Positions 15,364-23,564 of a stretch of 27,147 nucleotides of DNA are shown here, in pieces. The notes under the pieces were generated by a model. The model had not been told where the DNA came from, ran no database searches, and saw only the letters and a list, made by a program, of their open reading frames with translations. Origin of the DNA: Desulfobulbaceae bacterium UBA5173. Its GTDB lineage: Bacteria > Desulfobacterota > Desulfobulbia > Desulfobulbales > Desulfobulbaceae. The stretch spans positions 1 to 27,147 of the forward strand of contig DHWV01000002.1 of NCBI GenBank assembly GCA_002413355.1, in the 5' to 3' direction. The number at the start of each line of letters is the position of its first letter. Position 1 is the stretch's first letter. The position numbers and the translations under genes are program-made.

Positions 15364-16044
15364 ATGCTGAACCTTAACCCTGACGACATCCTCGCGGTTA
15401 AGCTCTCGCTGGAAGTGGCGGCAGCAGCGACGCTGCTTTCCCTGCCCGCAGGCTTTGCCGCCGCCTACCTCCTCGCCCTGACTGAACTACGCGGCAAGGC
15501 GATCTTGGAAGGCCTGATCAACCTACCGCTGGTGCTGCCACCCGTCGTGACTGGCTACCTGCTCCTCCTTCTTTTTGGCCGCAACGGCTGGCTGGGTGGA
15601 CTACTGCGCCTCTTTGACATCCGCATCATCTTCACCCTACGCGGTGCGGTCATCGCCTCTGCCGTGGTCGGCTTCCCGCTGCTGGTGCGGGCGATCCGGG
15701 TCGGCATGGAGGGCATTGACCGGCAGCTAATGCAGGCGGCCCGGACGCTGGGCGCAGGCTGGTGGGACACGCTCTGCACTATCACCATCCCGCTCTGTGG
15801 CAGGGCGGTCTTGGCAGGCATGACCCTGATGTTCGCCCGCAGCTTGGGTGAGTTCGGCGCGACCATCATTCTCGCGGGCAACATTCCCGGCCTCACCCGC
15901 ACCATCCCGCTCGCCATCTACGAATACACCAGCACTCCGGGCGGCGACCGCATGGCCCTGAGCCTCTGCCTCGTCTCCATTAGCCTATCCTTCCTCGTCC
16001 TGCTGATCGGCGAGGCGGCCAACCGCAGCTTGGCCCGGAGATAG
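15364..16044 (+). CDS. modB: Molybdate ABC transporter permease
   Basis: A 226-aa inner-membrane permease with about five to six membrane spans. It has the usual early LPLVLPPVVTGYLLL segment, the cytoplasmic EAA-type loop QAARTLGAGWWDT that contacts the ATPase, and ARSLGEFGATIILAGNIPG near the end, all typical of ModB. It lies 34 nt after modA in the same operon. The ATPase modC is not next: modB is followed by the convergent LRR gene, so the ATPase must come from elsewhere in the genome. Confidence 0.94.
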   Translation: MLNLNPDDILAVKLSLEVAAAATLLSLPAGFAAAYLLALTELRGKAILEGLINLPLVLPPVVTGYLLLLLFGRNGWLGGLLRLFDIRIIFTLRGAVIASAVVGFPLLVRAIRVGMEGIDRQLMQAARTLGAGWWDTLCTITIPLCGRAVLAGMTLMFARSLGEFGATIILAGNIPGLTRTIPLAIYEYTSTPGGDRMALSLCLVSISLSFLVLLIGEAANRSLARR

Positions 16045-16097
16045 CCGCACGTTGCCGGGCTGGGACTGAACTGCCTTGCCGCCAACAGCCTAATGCC

Positions 16098-17147
16098 CTA
16101 CACTGCCGCTTCAGCAAAATACTCCCGCACCGCCTCAATCCCCTGTTCGGCGATCTCCGGCGGCGGCGAGACAAGCGGGTTGTTGTCCAGCATCAGTTCG
16201 GCCAGATTGGTCAGCCGGGTGATTTCCGGGGGCAGCCTGCTGAGATGATTACTGTGCAGGTTCAGCTCGGTCAGCTCCGGCAGGCGGAAGAGCGCAGGCG
16301 AGAGCGCGTTCAGCTCGTTGCCGTACAGGCAGAGCGACTCCAAGCCGCGCAAGCAGGCGATCTCCGGCGGCACTTCGGCCAGATGATTACTGTGCAGGTT
16401 CAGGTCGGTCAGGCTGGTGAGCTGGAAAATCTCTGGCGGCAGCTCAGTCAGATCGTTCCTGCCGATACAGAGCGCGGTCAGGCTGGTGAGCTGGGTGATT
16501 TCCGGGGGCAGGCAACGGAGCCGGTTGCCGCCAAGGTAGAGCCGGTTCAAGCTGCACAGCTTGCCGATAGTCGCGGGCAGCGCACTGAGGCGGTTGTCAA
16601 GGATGGAGAGGTCGGTCAGGTTGACTAACTGGCCGATCTCTGGCGGCAGAATGGTGATGCGGTTGTCATCGAGACCCAGCTCCCGCAGCTCAGTCAGCCG
16701 GAACAGTGCCGCTGGTAGGCTGGTCAGGCGGTTGTCGTTGAGACTCAGCTCTTGCAGAAGCGTGAGCTGGCCGATCTCCGGCGGCAGTTCCTCGATCTGG
16801 TTGCCATTGAGATTGAGCGCAGTAAGCCGGGTCAACTGACCGATTGCCGCAGGCAGCTCAGTCAGGCAGTTGTTCGGCACATACAGCTCCTCCAAACAGG
16901 TCAGCTTGGCAATGTCCGGCGACAGGGCGCGCAGCTTGTTGCCGCCGAGATTGAGGGCTTTCAGCTTGGTCAGCTTGGCGATATCGGGCGGCAAATCGGT
17001 TAGGCAGTTGTCGCGTAGGTTCAGCTCGGTCAGGTCGGTGAGCTGGAAAATCTCCGCAGGCAGCTCAGTAAGCTGTCTGCCGATGAGGTTCAGACGAGTC
17101 GCGCCGCTGGCAGCCATTTTCTGGATCAGCTCTGCATGGGTTATCAT
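16098..17147 (-). CDS. Leucine-rich-repeat protein (14 repeats)
   Basis: A 349-aa protein made almost wholly of 23-residue leucine-rich repeats of the pattern LxxLxLxxNxLxxLPxEIxxL, about 14 in a row with no length variation. A short N-terminal helix (MITHAELIQKMAA) comes before them and the capping end IEAVREYFAEAAV after. The repeat type and the PPPEIAEQGIEAV ending resemble the LRR part of bacterial Roco proteins, but no GTPase follows. There is no signal peptide, so a cytoplasmic protein-binding role is likely. The start at 17147 is fixed by a strong AAGGAGG, 7 nt upstream. It is the third gene of a ClC-RapZC-LRR unit, 41 nt after its neighbour. The partner is unknown. Confidence 0.9.
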   Translation of the reverse strand: MITHAELIQKMAASGATRLNLIGRQLTELPAEIFQLTDLTELNLRDNCLTDLPPDIAKLTKLKALNLGGNKLRALSPDIAKLTCLEELYVPNNCLTELPAAIGQLTRLTALNLNGNQIEELPPEIGQLTLLQELSLNDNRLTSLPAALFRLTELRELGLDDNRITILPPEIGQLVNLTDLSILDNRLSALPATIGKLCSLNRLYLGGNRLRCLPPEITQLTSLTALCIGRNDLTELPPEIFQLTSLTDLNLHSNHLAEVPPEIACLRGLESLCLYGNELNALSPALFRLPELTELNLHSNHLSRLPPEITRLTNLAELMLDNNPLVSPPPEIAEQGIEAVREYFAEAAV

Positions 17148-17188
17148 TCTGCGTCCTCCTTGGGGAAGTCCCCGGTTTGAGTCACACA

Positions 17189-17557
17189 TCACACTCGGTC
17201 GATATCGCGGTGAAACACAGTTAGTTCGTCGCCCTCTTCCGCCAGCATCTGCCGCAGGTGCTCGGTCACCGCCACAGAGCGGTGCCTGCCACCGGTGCAG
17301 CCGATGGCACAGGCAAAGTCCTTGCGGCCCGCCTGTCGGTGGCTCTGCACAAGAAAGACGAGAAAAGGCTCTAACTGCTTTATAAAGGCCCGCCCAACCG
17401 CGCTGTCCAGCACATAGACAGCAACCGGCTGTTCAAGGCCGGTATGCTCTTTCAGCTCCGGCACCCAGTAGGGATTGGGCAGGAAACGCACGTCCAGCAC
17501 GGTATCCGCGTCTGGGCGGCCATGCTTGAAGCCGAAGGAAAATAGACTGATCTTCAT
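17189..17557 (-). CDS. Stand-alone RapZ C-terminal-domain protein
   Basis: A 122-aa protein matching only the C-terminal half of RapZ (YvcJ/YhbJ). Visible marks are SFGFKHGRPDADTVLDVRFL near the start, NPYWVPELKEHTG, and AIGCTGGRHRSVAV (residues 84-97). The N-terminal P-loop kinase half is absent. In E. coli the C-terminal domain senses glucosamine-6-phosphate and binds small RNA; whether that holds here is unknown. Its ATG overlaps the stop of the ClC gene as ATGA, so the two are translationally coupled. An upstream in-frame ATG would lie inside the ClC gene and add non-homologous residues. The tight link to a ClC protein is unexpected. Confidence 0.88.
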   Translation of the reverse strand: MKISLFSFGFKHGRPDADTVLDVRFLPNPYWVPELKEHTGLEQPVAVYVLDSAVGRAFIKQLEPFLVFLVQSHRQAGRKDFACAIGCTGGRHRSVAVTEHLRQMLAEEGDELTVFHRDIDRV

Positions 17558-19350
17558 CGTCCCTCTTGCGCCGATGAGCAGAGGATTCTGATCTCCTCGG
17601 CCTTTTCGCGGATGCCGCGCCGCAGCACCTCGCGGTTGTAGAGCGCAAGTGCGTCCCTGCGCCGAAGCATCCCTACCACCCACTTGTCGTCCATACTCTC
17701 CACCACCGGGATTTCCTCCAACCCTTTGAAGTCAAAAAGCTGGATGGCATCAAAGAGGTTGTCGTCCGGGGTCAGAGCGATTACATCCCGGCTGCAAATG
17801 CCGCCCACCAGATGGCAGCAGCGCAAATCTTCGTCATGGAGAATGGTGCGCACATCCTGCATCGAGACCATGCCGACCATCCGGCCTGCATGGTTGACCA
17901 CCGGAAAATAAAAGGAATCCCCAGTCATGGCGAACAGGTTGAGTAGCTGGTTGATGTTGGCGGTCTCGGTGACAAAATTGACCTCCTCACTGATGGCTCT
18001 GCCCACTTTGATCGCTTTGAGCACCGCCACTTCCAGTCCGTTATGAATGTCTATGCCTTCGCGGGTGAAATCAACCGTGTCAATTGAATCGCTGTGCAGT
18101 TTTTCGGCAACCACTGTGCCGAGAATGGCGGTCAGCATTGCGGGCACGATGATCGCGTAATTACCGGTCATCTCAAAGAGAAGAAAGATGGCAGTCATCG
18201 GTGCATGGGTAACAGCAGCGAGAAAGGCTCCAATGCCGACCGTGGCGTAGGCTCCGGGCGAGGCGGTCTGATGCGGCAGAAGGGTGTGCGCGATGCTGCC
18301 AAAACTTCCGCCGATCATTGCGCCGATAAACAGCGAAGGGGCAAAGACACCGCCCGCCCCACCTGAACCCAGCGTGATTGCGGTGGCAACAGATTTCAGG
18401 ACGACCAGAGCGGCCAGCGTCCACAGCACAGTGTCTTTATCGGTCAGCACCTGCTCGATGAAATGATAGCCGTCGCCCATGACCTGCGGGAACAGGATGC
18501 CGATGCAGCCGACCAGAAAGGCACCAAGAATCGGCTTGAGCTGGCCATGTAGCGGCAATTCGGCGAAGCGGTCGCGCAGCCAATAGAAAAAGCGGATGTG
18601 CAGCACCGCCGCTGCGCCGACCAGCACAGCCATGACCGTGTATAGCGGCAGCTCGGCCACAGGATTGACAATTTGATACGGAGGAATGGGAAAAGCTGGT
18701 GCTGCTCCGAACCACGCCCGTGAAACCACGGTGGACATGGCCGAGGCGATCACCAAGGCGGAAAAGGAGGACATCTCGTAAGTGCCGAGGAGGATGATCT
18801 CCGCCGCGAAAAAGACTCCAGCCAACGGGGCGTTGAACATCCCGGCCACACCAGCGGCGCAACCTGCGGCCACATAGACCTTCATCCGCGAACTGGAAAC
18901 CCGCAGACGCTGCCCGACCTGCGAGCCAAGTGCGCCGCCGATCTGAGCGATGGGGCCTTCTACGCCCGCTGAGTTGCCGGTGCCGATGGTCAAGGCGGTG
19001 GCTGCTATTTTGATGAAGATGTTCTCGGCCTTGATCACCCCGTCTTCTAAGTTCACCTTGCGGAGAAACTTGGTGAAACCGTAGCCGTTGACCTTGCCCG
19101 GAAAAAGCAGCGACAGCGGGATAAGTAGCAGCATTCCGCTCATCGGCAGCAGGGGCAGAAGGAGCCTGCGCCAGCCGCCCTCGTTGATGCGAAGCAGCTC
19201 ATGTCCCCGGACAAAAATCTGCTCATGCACGAGCGCGACTGTGCCCCGAAAAACAATAATGACAAGTCCGGCAAGCAAGCCTATAATGGCGGCAGTGACA
19301 ATAAGAGCCGTCTTTTCTCCGGGCAGGAAAACTTTCAGTCTGGCAGGCAT
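17554..19350 (-). CDS. ClC-family chloride channel/antiporter with C-terminal CBS pair
   Basis: A 598-aa inner-membrane protein. The ClC core spans about 1-420, with the anion-path motifs GTGNSAGVEGPIAQIGG (the gating-type Glu is residue 131; the usual GREGP reads GVEGP) and GSGGAGGVFAPSLFIGA. The presence of the gating Glu favours a Cl-/H+ antiporter over a pure channel, although this is not decisive. Two CBS domains follow at about 450-580 and could bind adenine nucleotides to tune activity. The start at MPARLK (19348-19350) has GGAG 6 nt upstream; an upstream ATG would add 14 residues and has less support. It heads the unit with RapZC and the LRR gene. Confidence 0.92.
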   Translation of the reverse strand: MPARLKVFLPGEKTALIVTAAIIGLLAGLVIIVFRGTVALVHEQIFVRGHELLRINEGGWRRLLLPLLPMSGMLLLIPLSLLFPGKVNGYGFTKFLRKVNLEDGVIKAENIFIKIAATALTIGTGNSAGVEGPIAQIGGALGSQVGQRLRVSSSRMKVYVAAGCAAGVAGMFNAPLAGVFFAAEIILLGTYEMSSFSALVIASAMSTVVSRAWFGAAPAFPIPPYQIVNPVAELPLYTVMAVLVGAAAVLHIRFFYWLRDRFAELPLHGQLKPILGAFLVGCIGILFPQVMGDGYHFIEQVLTDKDTVLWTLAALVVLKSVATAITLGSGGAGGVFAPSLFIGAMIGGSFGSIAHTLLPHQTASPGAYATVGIGAFLAAVTHAPMTAIFLLFEMTGNYAIIVPAMLTAILGTVVAEKLHSDSIDTVDFTREGIDIHNGLEVAVLKAIKVGRAISEEVNFVTETANINQLLNLFAMTGDSFYFPVVNHAGRMVGMVSMQDVRTILHDEDLRCCHLVGGICSRDVIALTPDDNLFDAIQLFDFKGLEEIPVVESMDDKWVVGMLRRRDALALYNREVLRRGIREKAEEIRILCSSAQEGR

Positions 19351-19741
19351 GTTCGCTCCAAGGCAGGATGGATGGCACTGAGCGGTGTTCAATTCCGCTT
19401 CACCTTAGCAGAAAAACGGATTCCTGCAAGCGGCTTTTAATAGCTTACCATGAGGCTTGTCACATAGAAAGCGAAGAAGGATATCTGCTGGTCAGCCTGT
19501 TGACATCTTTTGGCATGTAGTGGTCGTGACGGTGACAGGAAACAGCGAATACACCGTGCAGGGCTTTGCCAGTTCCACAGTCAGCAGCCTGCCAATCAGA
19601 GTGAAGATTATTCCGGGCTGATTGACCTGGTGCGGATGTATTGTTCGGGAAAATCGAGTAGATGTGAAGGTAGGATTGAGAAATAATTGTGTGTTAACTG
19701 CACCATAATAGTTGTAAAAAAGCGACGTGAGAGGAAAAATA
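19351..19741. other. Intergenic stretch with a possible coding remnant
   Basis: The first part is the ClC leader. From 19454 to 19618 a plus-strand frame of 55 codons lies between two TGA stops and reads like real protein (VDIFWHVVVVTVTGN, EYTVQGFASSTV), but it has no ATG. It may be the tail of a decayed gene. From about 19620 the DNA becomes AT-rich and probably carries the promoter of the next gene; CATAAT at 19704-19709 is a possible -10, with no convincing -35. Confidence 0.35.
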
Positions 19742-20863
19742 ATGAAAGACGTAATACAACACATCCCAGATGAAGATGACGACTTCTATTCTGATGATGA
19801 TCTTTTCTATATTTCATCATGGGGTGCAGACCTCTCGTTCCGAGAGTTGATTGATAGATACAAGGATGGCGAGTTAATCAAACCAGAACTACAGCGCAAG
19901 TACGTCTGGGACAAAACAGCGGCTTCAAGATTTATAGACTCCCTGCTTCTCGGCCTGCCAGTTCCCAGCATCTTTTTAGCGAAAACATCTAATGAAAAGC
20001 TCCTTATTATAGATGGATACCAGCGGATCATGACCATATATGACTATGTTCGCGGCATCTTTTCAACGGACGAGAAGGTTTTCAAATTAACGCGCTCCCC
20101 GCGCATAAATGCGCGGTGGCGCGGAAAAGCATTCGGAGAGTTGGACGATACCGAACAGCGCAAGATCAAGAATACAACCATTCATGCGATAATTTTTGTT
20201 CAGGACAAACCAGCCGCTGGCAACACAAGTCTCTTTCAGATTTTCGAAAGGATAAATACGTCTGGCCGCACCTTGCTTCCACAGGAAATACGCAATTGCG
20301 TATCGCAAGGCGCGTTAAACAATCTGCTTTTTGAACTCAATCTCTTGCCAAACTGGAGATCCCTGTATGGACTGTCAACTGAGGATGCTCGCATGCGTGA
20401 TTTGGAGTTCATTCTTCGATTCTTTGCACTGAGTTCAGATACAATGAAGGCTGAAACAAGAGAGAGTATTTCTTTGAAGTGCTTTCTCAATGTCTATATG
20501 AATGAACATCGCGATCCATCTGAAGATGAATTAGCCAACTATCGTATTCGATTTATAAAGGCCGTAGATTTTCTCCACACATTCTTTGGCTCATCCGCAT
20601 TTCATAATATTTCGTTAACATATCATGACAGGCTTGTGGAAAAGTTTAACCCAACTATCTTTGATTCGATCATGATAGCAACCGATTTTGCACTGTCACA
20701 AGGTATTTCCAGCCTGCCAGAGAATCCTGAAGCTGCTCGGCGACAATTGTTGCGTGACGAGGAATATCGTGCGGCCATTACCAGACAAACAATGCGCGTC
20801 AATTCTATTCGTACTCGTATAGGCAAAGCAACGCGCATGCTGTTTGGCCTTGACTATGAATAA
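19742..20863 (+). CDS. DUF262 (GmrS-like / ParB-fold) protein
   Basis: A 373-aa protein with an acidic N-terminus and a DUF262 domain. The motifs seen are PELQRKYVWD (48-57), SLLLGLPVPSIFL, IIDGYQRIMTI (D91-G-Y-Q-R95, a variant of the common DGQQR), FERIN (168-172) and LLPQEIRN (178-185). DUF262 is the N-terminal module of GmrSD type IV restriction enzymes and related defence proteins and is thought to bind or hydrolyse nucleotides. The DUF1524 HNH nuclease half (GmrD) is missing; the C-terminal half (about 200-373) is helical and not recognised. AGAGG lies 8 nt before the ATG at 19742; an in-frame GTG at 19727 is less likely. The next gene overlaps its end by 8 nt. The DNA is markedly more AT-rich than its neighbours, which suggests transfer. 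Confidence 0.85.
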   Translation: MKDVIQHIPDEDDDFYSDDDLFYISSWGADLSFRELIDRYKDGELIKPELQRKYVWDKTAASRFIDSLLLGLPVPSIFLAKTSNEKLLIIDGYQRIMTIYDYVRGIFSTDEKVFKLTRSPRINARWRGKAFGELDDTEQRKIKNTTIHAIIFVQDKPAAGNTSLFQIFERINTSGRTLLPQEIRNCVSQGALNNLLFELNLLPNWRSLYGLSTEDARMRDLEFILRFFALSSDTMKAETRESISLKCFLNVYMNEHRDPSEDELANYRIRFIKAVDFLHTFFGSSAFHNISLTYHDRLVEKFNPTIFDSIMIATDFALSQGISSLPENPEAARRQLLRDEEYRAAITRQTMRVNSIRTRIGKATRMLFGLDYE

Positions 20864-21347
20864 TACCGGAGCGCAAAGACTTCTTGAGGGCTGCTCAGAC
20901 GAGTTGTCATCCGTAAAGAATTTGATTGATAATCTCGGCGTTGCAAGCAATGCCGCACCGTTCTTGACCAAGTACGCAATCATCAGAGCGTGTGCAACTA
21001 TTGAACAGGCATTCAAGTCGATTCTGTGCGACTTCTGCGCTCACGGGAGCAAAAAACAAGTGACACGTTTTTTGGATCAACGAGTCAGAGATTCATCAGC
21101 AAACCCTTCTTATTCCAACATACTTAAGCTAGTGAAAGACTTTGACGAGGATTGGCAAACACAATTTAAAGAATCTGTCAATAGTTCACCAAACAAGGAT
21201 GCCTTGATGGGATCTTTGTCATCCCTCGTTGCTGCTCGCAATAACTTTGCACATGGTGGCAATCCATCCGCCTCAATCAGCGATGTGATAACTTACTTTA
21301 GTCATAGCAGGACTATCATAGAGCTACTTGATTCTACGGTGAAATAG
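20856..21347 (+). CDS. HEPN-domain protein, putative RNase effector
   Basis: A 163-aa all-helical protein ending with the HEPN signature LSSLVAARNNFAHGG, where Arg128 and His133 form the R-x4-H pair that cuts RNA in active HEPN nucleases. The first half contains the usual first helices (AIIRACATIEQAFKSIL). It resembles the small HEPN proteins (MAE_28990/RiboL-PSP type) found in defence and toxin contexts; the exact subfamily is uncertain. The ATG at 20856 overlaps the DUF262 gene by 8 nt, so the two are co-translated; an in-frame TTG further upstream is not needed. It shares the AT-rich composition of its partner. The trkH gene follows after 69 nt. Confidence 0.8.
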   Translation: MNNTGAQRLLEGCSDELSSVKNLIDNLGVASNAAPFLTKYAIIRACATIEQAFKSILCDFCAHGSKKQVTRFLDQRVRDSSANPSYSNILKLVKDFDEDWQTQFKESVNSSPNKDALMGSLSSLVAARNNFAHGGNPSASISDVITYFSHSRTIIELLDSTVK

Positions 21348-21416
21348 ACTGATAGATATGTGAAGCCGTAGCCGTGTAACAACATGCCGCAGTTCCTGCG
21401 TTCTTGAACTGACACC

Positions 21417-22790
21417 ATGACCCTGAACCAACGCGCCAAGAAGCTCTTCTCCCCAAGCCCGATCACGCTGCCGGTCTTCTTCTTCATGGCCGCGATCTTC
21501 ATCGGCGGAGTGCTGCTTCATGCGCCCTTCAGCGGCACCGGCAGGCAGGTTTCTTTTCTGGATGCCTTGTTCACTTCCACCTCGGCGGTCTGCGTCACCG
21601 GTTTGGCCGTGGTGGATACTGGCACCGCCTACACCCGCGCCGGGCACATCATCATCATGCTCTTGATTCAAGGCGGCGGCCTTGGCATCATGACTTTTTC
21701 CAGCTTGGCCATTTATTTGTGGAAGCGGAGAGTTTCCTTGACCGATAAAATTGCGGTTGGGCAAAGCATCCTCAATAATGCCAACTTTCATCTGGGAAAA
21801 TTTCTTGTGCAGATGCTTTTTGTCACGCTCGGCATCGAATTACTTGGCGCAGTGATTCTCTTTCTCAGCGATCCACAAGGCTTTGCTCCCTTCTCCGCCC
21901 TCTTTCATGCCGTCTCCGCGTTCTGCAATGCCGGTTTTTCCTTGCATAAAGACAACCTGATCGGCTATCAAGACAGTTTACCGGTGAATCTGACGATCAT
22001 GGCCTTGATTGTCTTCGGCGGCTTGGGCTTTTCTGTTCTTATTGAGGGCGGCACCTTTCTCGGTCAACGCCTGCGCGGCAGAAGAGCCGTTCTGCATGAT
22101 GCTTGGCACATCGGCATTGTTGTCAAAACCTCGCTTTTTCTCATCACTGCTGGCGCAGCTTTTTTATACTGCTCCGAGTTTGTCTTCTACAAAGCCTATT
22201 TGCCTGCCAAAGAAGCGGTGTTGTCCGCGTTTTTCCAATCGGTGACGTGCAGGACAGCGGGTTTCAACACCTTGAATATCGCGGCCATGACCGATGCCTC
22301 CCTGCTCTTCATGATCATGCTGATGTTCATCGGCGGCGCGCCAGGCTCCTGCGCTGGCGGGATCAAAGTCACCACCTTCCGGGTGCTGCATTCGTTCATC
22401 AATGCCCAAGCCAGAGGCAGGCATCAGGTGCTGATCGGCAAATACGCGGTAGATGATGAATCCGTGAGCAGCTCGCTGACTTTGTTCTTTTTTGCAGTGG
22501 CGATTCTTTTTTGCAGCGTCATTATCCTTAACTTCACAGAAGGCGGCGGCCTGCCGCACCCTGAGACGCACGGTAGATTTCTGGAGATCGTTTTTGAGGC
22601 GGTCTCGGCCTTTGGCACAGTCGGCCTGAGCGCGGATTTAACGCCAAAACTTTCGTCTGGCGGCAAGATCATCATCATCGGCCTGATGTTCATTGGCCGT
22701 CTTGGCCCCTTGCTGCTGCTGAGTTCTGTGCAGTCGTTCGGCACCAAGCTGCTGTATTCACGGCCAGAAGAAAAACTTTCCATCGGTTGA
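21417..22790 (+). CDS. trkH: Trk/Ktr-type potassium uptake membrane subunit
   Basis: A 457-aa inner-membrane K+ (or K+/Na+) translocating subunit. It has the four-fold pore repeat typical of the TrkH/KtrB superfamily, with filter segments STSAVCVTGLA, AFCNAGFS, VTCRTAGFNT and AFGTVGLS, each keeping the central Gly, and a GGAPGSCAGGIKVTTF loop in the gate region. The length fits KtrB more closely than the longer E. coli TrkH, so ktrB would be an equally good name. The regulatory RCK gene starts 15 nt downstream. Confidence 0.93.
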   Translation: MTLNQRAKKLFSPSPITLPVFFFMAAIFIGGVLLHAPFSGTGRQVSFLDALFTSTSAVCVTGLAVVDTGTAYTRAGHIIIMLLIQGGGLGIMTFSSLAIYLWKRRVSLTDKIAVGQSILNNANFHLGKFLVQMLFVTLGIELLGAVILFLSDPQGFAPFSALFHAVSAFCNAGFSLHKDNLIGYQDSLPVNLTIMALIVFGGLGFSVLIEGGTFLGQRLRGRRAVLHDAWHIGIVVKTSLFLITAGAAFLYCSEFVFYKAYLPAKEAVLSAFFQSVTCRTAGFNTLNIAAMTDASLLFMIMLMFIGGAPGSCAGGIKVTTFRVLHSFINAQARGRHQVLIGKYAVDDESVSSSLTLFFFAVAILFCSVIILNFTEGGGLPHPETHGRFLEIVFEAVSAFGTVGLSADLTPKLSSGGKIIIIGLMFIGRLGPLLLLSSVQSFGTKLLYSRPEEKLSIG

Positions 22791-22805
22791 GCGCGGAGCA
22801 AATAG

Positions 22806-23456
22806 ATGAAATTGCAGATCGGCATTGTTGGGTTGGGCAAATTCGGACTGAAGTTCGGCCAGAGCTTGGTGGCCTTGGGGCATGAGGTTTTGGGCGTGGA
22901 GAGCGACCCGGAAAAAGTGAAGAACGCCCAGCACATCCTCACCCAAGTTTTCCAAACTGATGCGATGAGCCGCGAGGCCTTGGAGCAGATCAGAATTCAG
23001 GATTTGGAGCATGTCTTGGTCAGCGTTGGCGATTCTATTGCCGCTAGCATCATGATTTCGATGTACCTGAAAGAATTGGGCGTGCCAAAGGTCTGGGCCA
23101 AGGCGATCAATAAAGACCATGAAAAGCTGCTGTACAAAATCGGCGTGGATGAGGTCGTCATCCCGGAGTTCATGGCCGCCAAGCAGATCGCCAGCCGGAT
23201 CGCCATGCCTGGTTTCATCGAATATCTGCCCTTTGACAAATCCATGGCGGTCAAGGAGTTCAGCATTAAACGCTGGACGGGCAAGAATCTGAAAGAGCTG
23301 AACCTGACTAACACCTTCGGCATCCAGATCATCGCCGTGCGCCGAAACGGGGACAAACGATACGAGTACATCCCCAAGGCTGACGAAATCTTTCAGGAAG
23401 GCGATAACTTTGTCGCCATCGGCAAAATCGCGCAGCTAACCAATCTTACGCCCTGA
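22806..23456 (+). CDS. trkA: Trk/Ktr potassium uptake regulatory subunit (RCK protein)
   Basis: A 216-aa cytoplasmic nucleotide-binding subunit. The RCK-N Rossmann domain begins IGIVGLGKFG (G9-x-G11-x-x-G14), with an acidic residue at the end of the second strand (GVESDP) for adenosine binding. A short RCK-C domain follows (about 140-216). The single-RCK length matches KtrA rather than the doubled TrkA of E. coli. GGAGC lies about 6 nt before the ATG. It gates the TrkH/KtrB pore in response to ATP/ADP or NAD(H). Confidence 0.93.
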   Translation: MKLQIGIVGLGKFGLKFGQSLVALGHEVLGVESDPEKVKNAQHILTQVFQTDAMSREALEQIRIQDLEHVLVSVGDSIAASIMISMYLKELGVPKVWAKAINKDHEKLLYKIGVDEVVIPEFMAAKQIASRIAMPGFIEYLPFDKSMAVKEFSIKRWTGKNLKELNLTNTFGIQIIAVRRNGDKRYEYIPKADEIFQEGDNFVAIGKIAQLTNLTP

Positions 23457-23473
23457 CACCGCTTTTAAAAGAA

Positions 23474-23503
23474 TTGCCTGCCGCTGGGCAGTGCTGCTAT
23501 AAT
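23474..23503 (+). promoter_or_regulatory. Sigma-70 promoter for corC-lnt-prfB unit
   Basis: TTGCCT (23474-23479), an 18-bp spacer and a perfect TATAAT (23498-23503) lie 62 nt before the corC start. The resulting leader contains a small stem GGCGG/CCGCC (23514-23530) with a T-run shortly after it (about 23538-23543), which could act as a weak attenuator or is simply chance. Confidence 0.6.
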
Positions 23504-23564
23504 GATGCGCTGCGGCGGTCTGAAGCCGCCATGAACAATTTTTTGGAGGCGGTGCAGCGGAATC

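Noticed and set aside
16098..17147. Regular ~69-nt direct repeats that might look like a CRISPR or tandem-repeat array
   Set aside because: The period equals 23 codons and the repeats vary in sequence while keeping the LRR protein pattern; there are no identical repeats with unique spacers.
17554..19350. GVEGP in place of GREGP in the ClC protein as a loss-of-function sign
   Set aside because: The second position of this motif varies in functional ClC proteins; the gating Glu and flanking glycines are intact.
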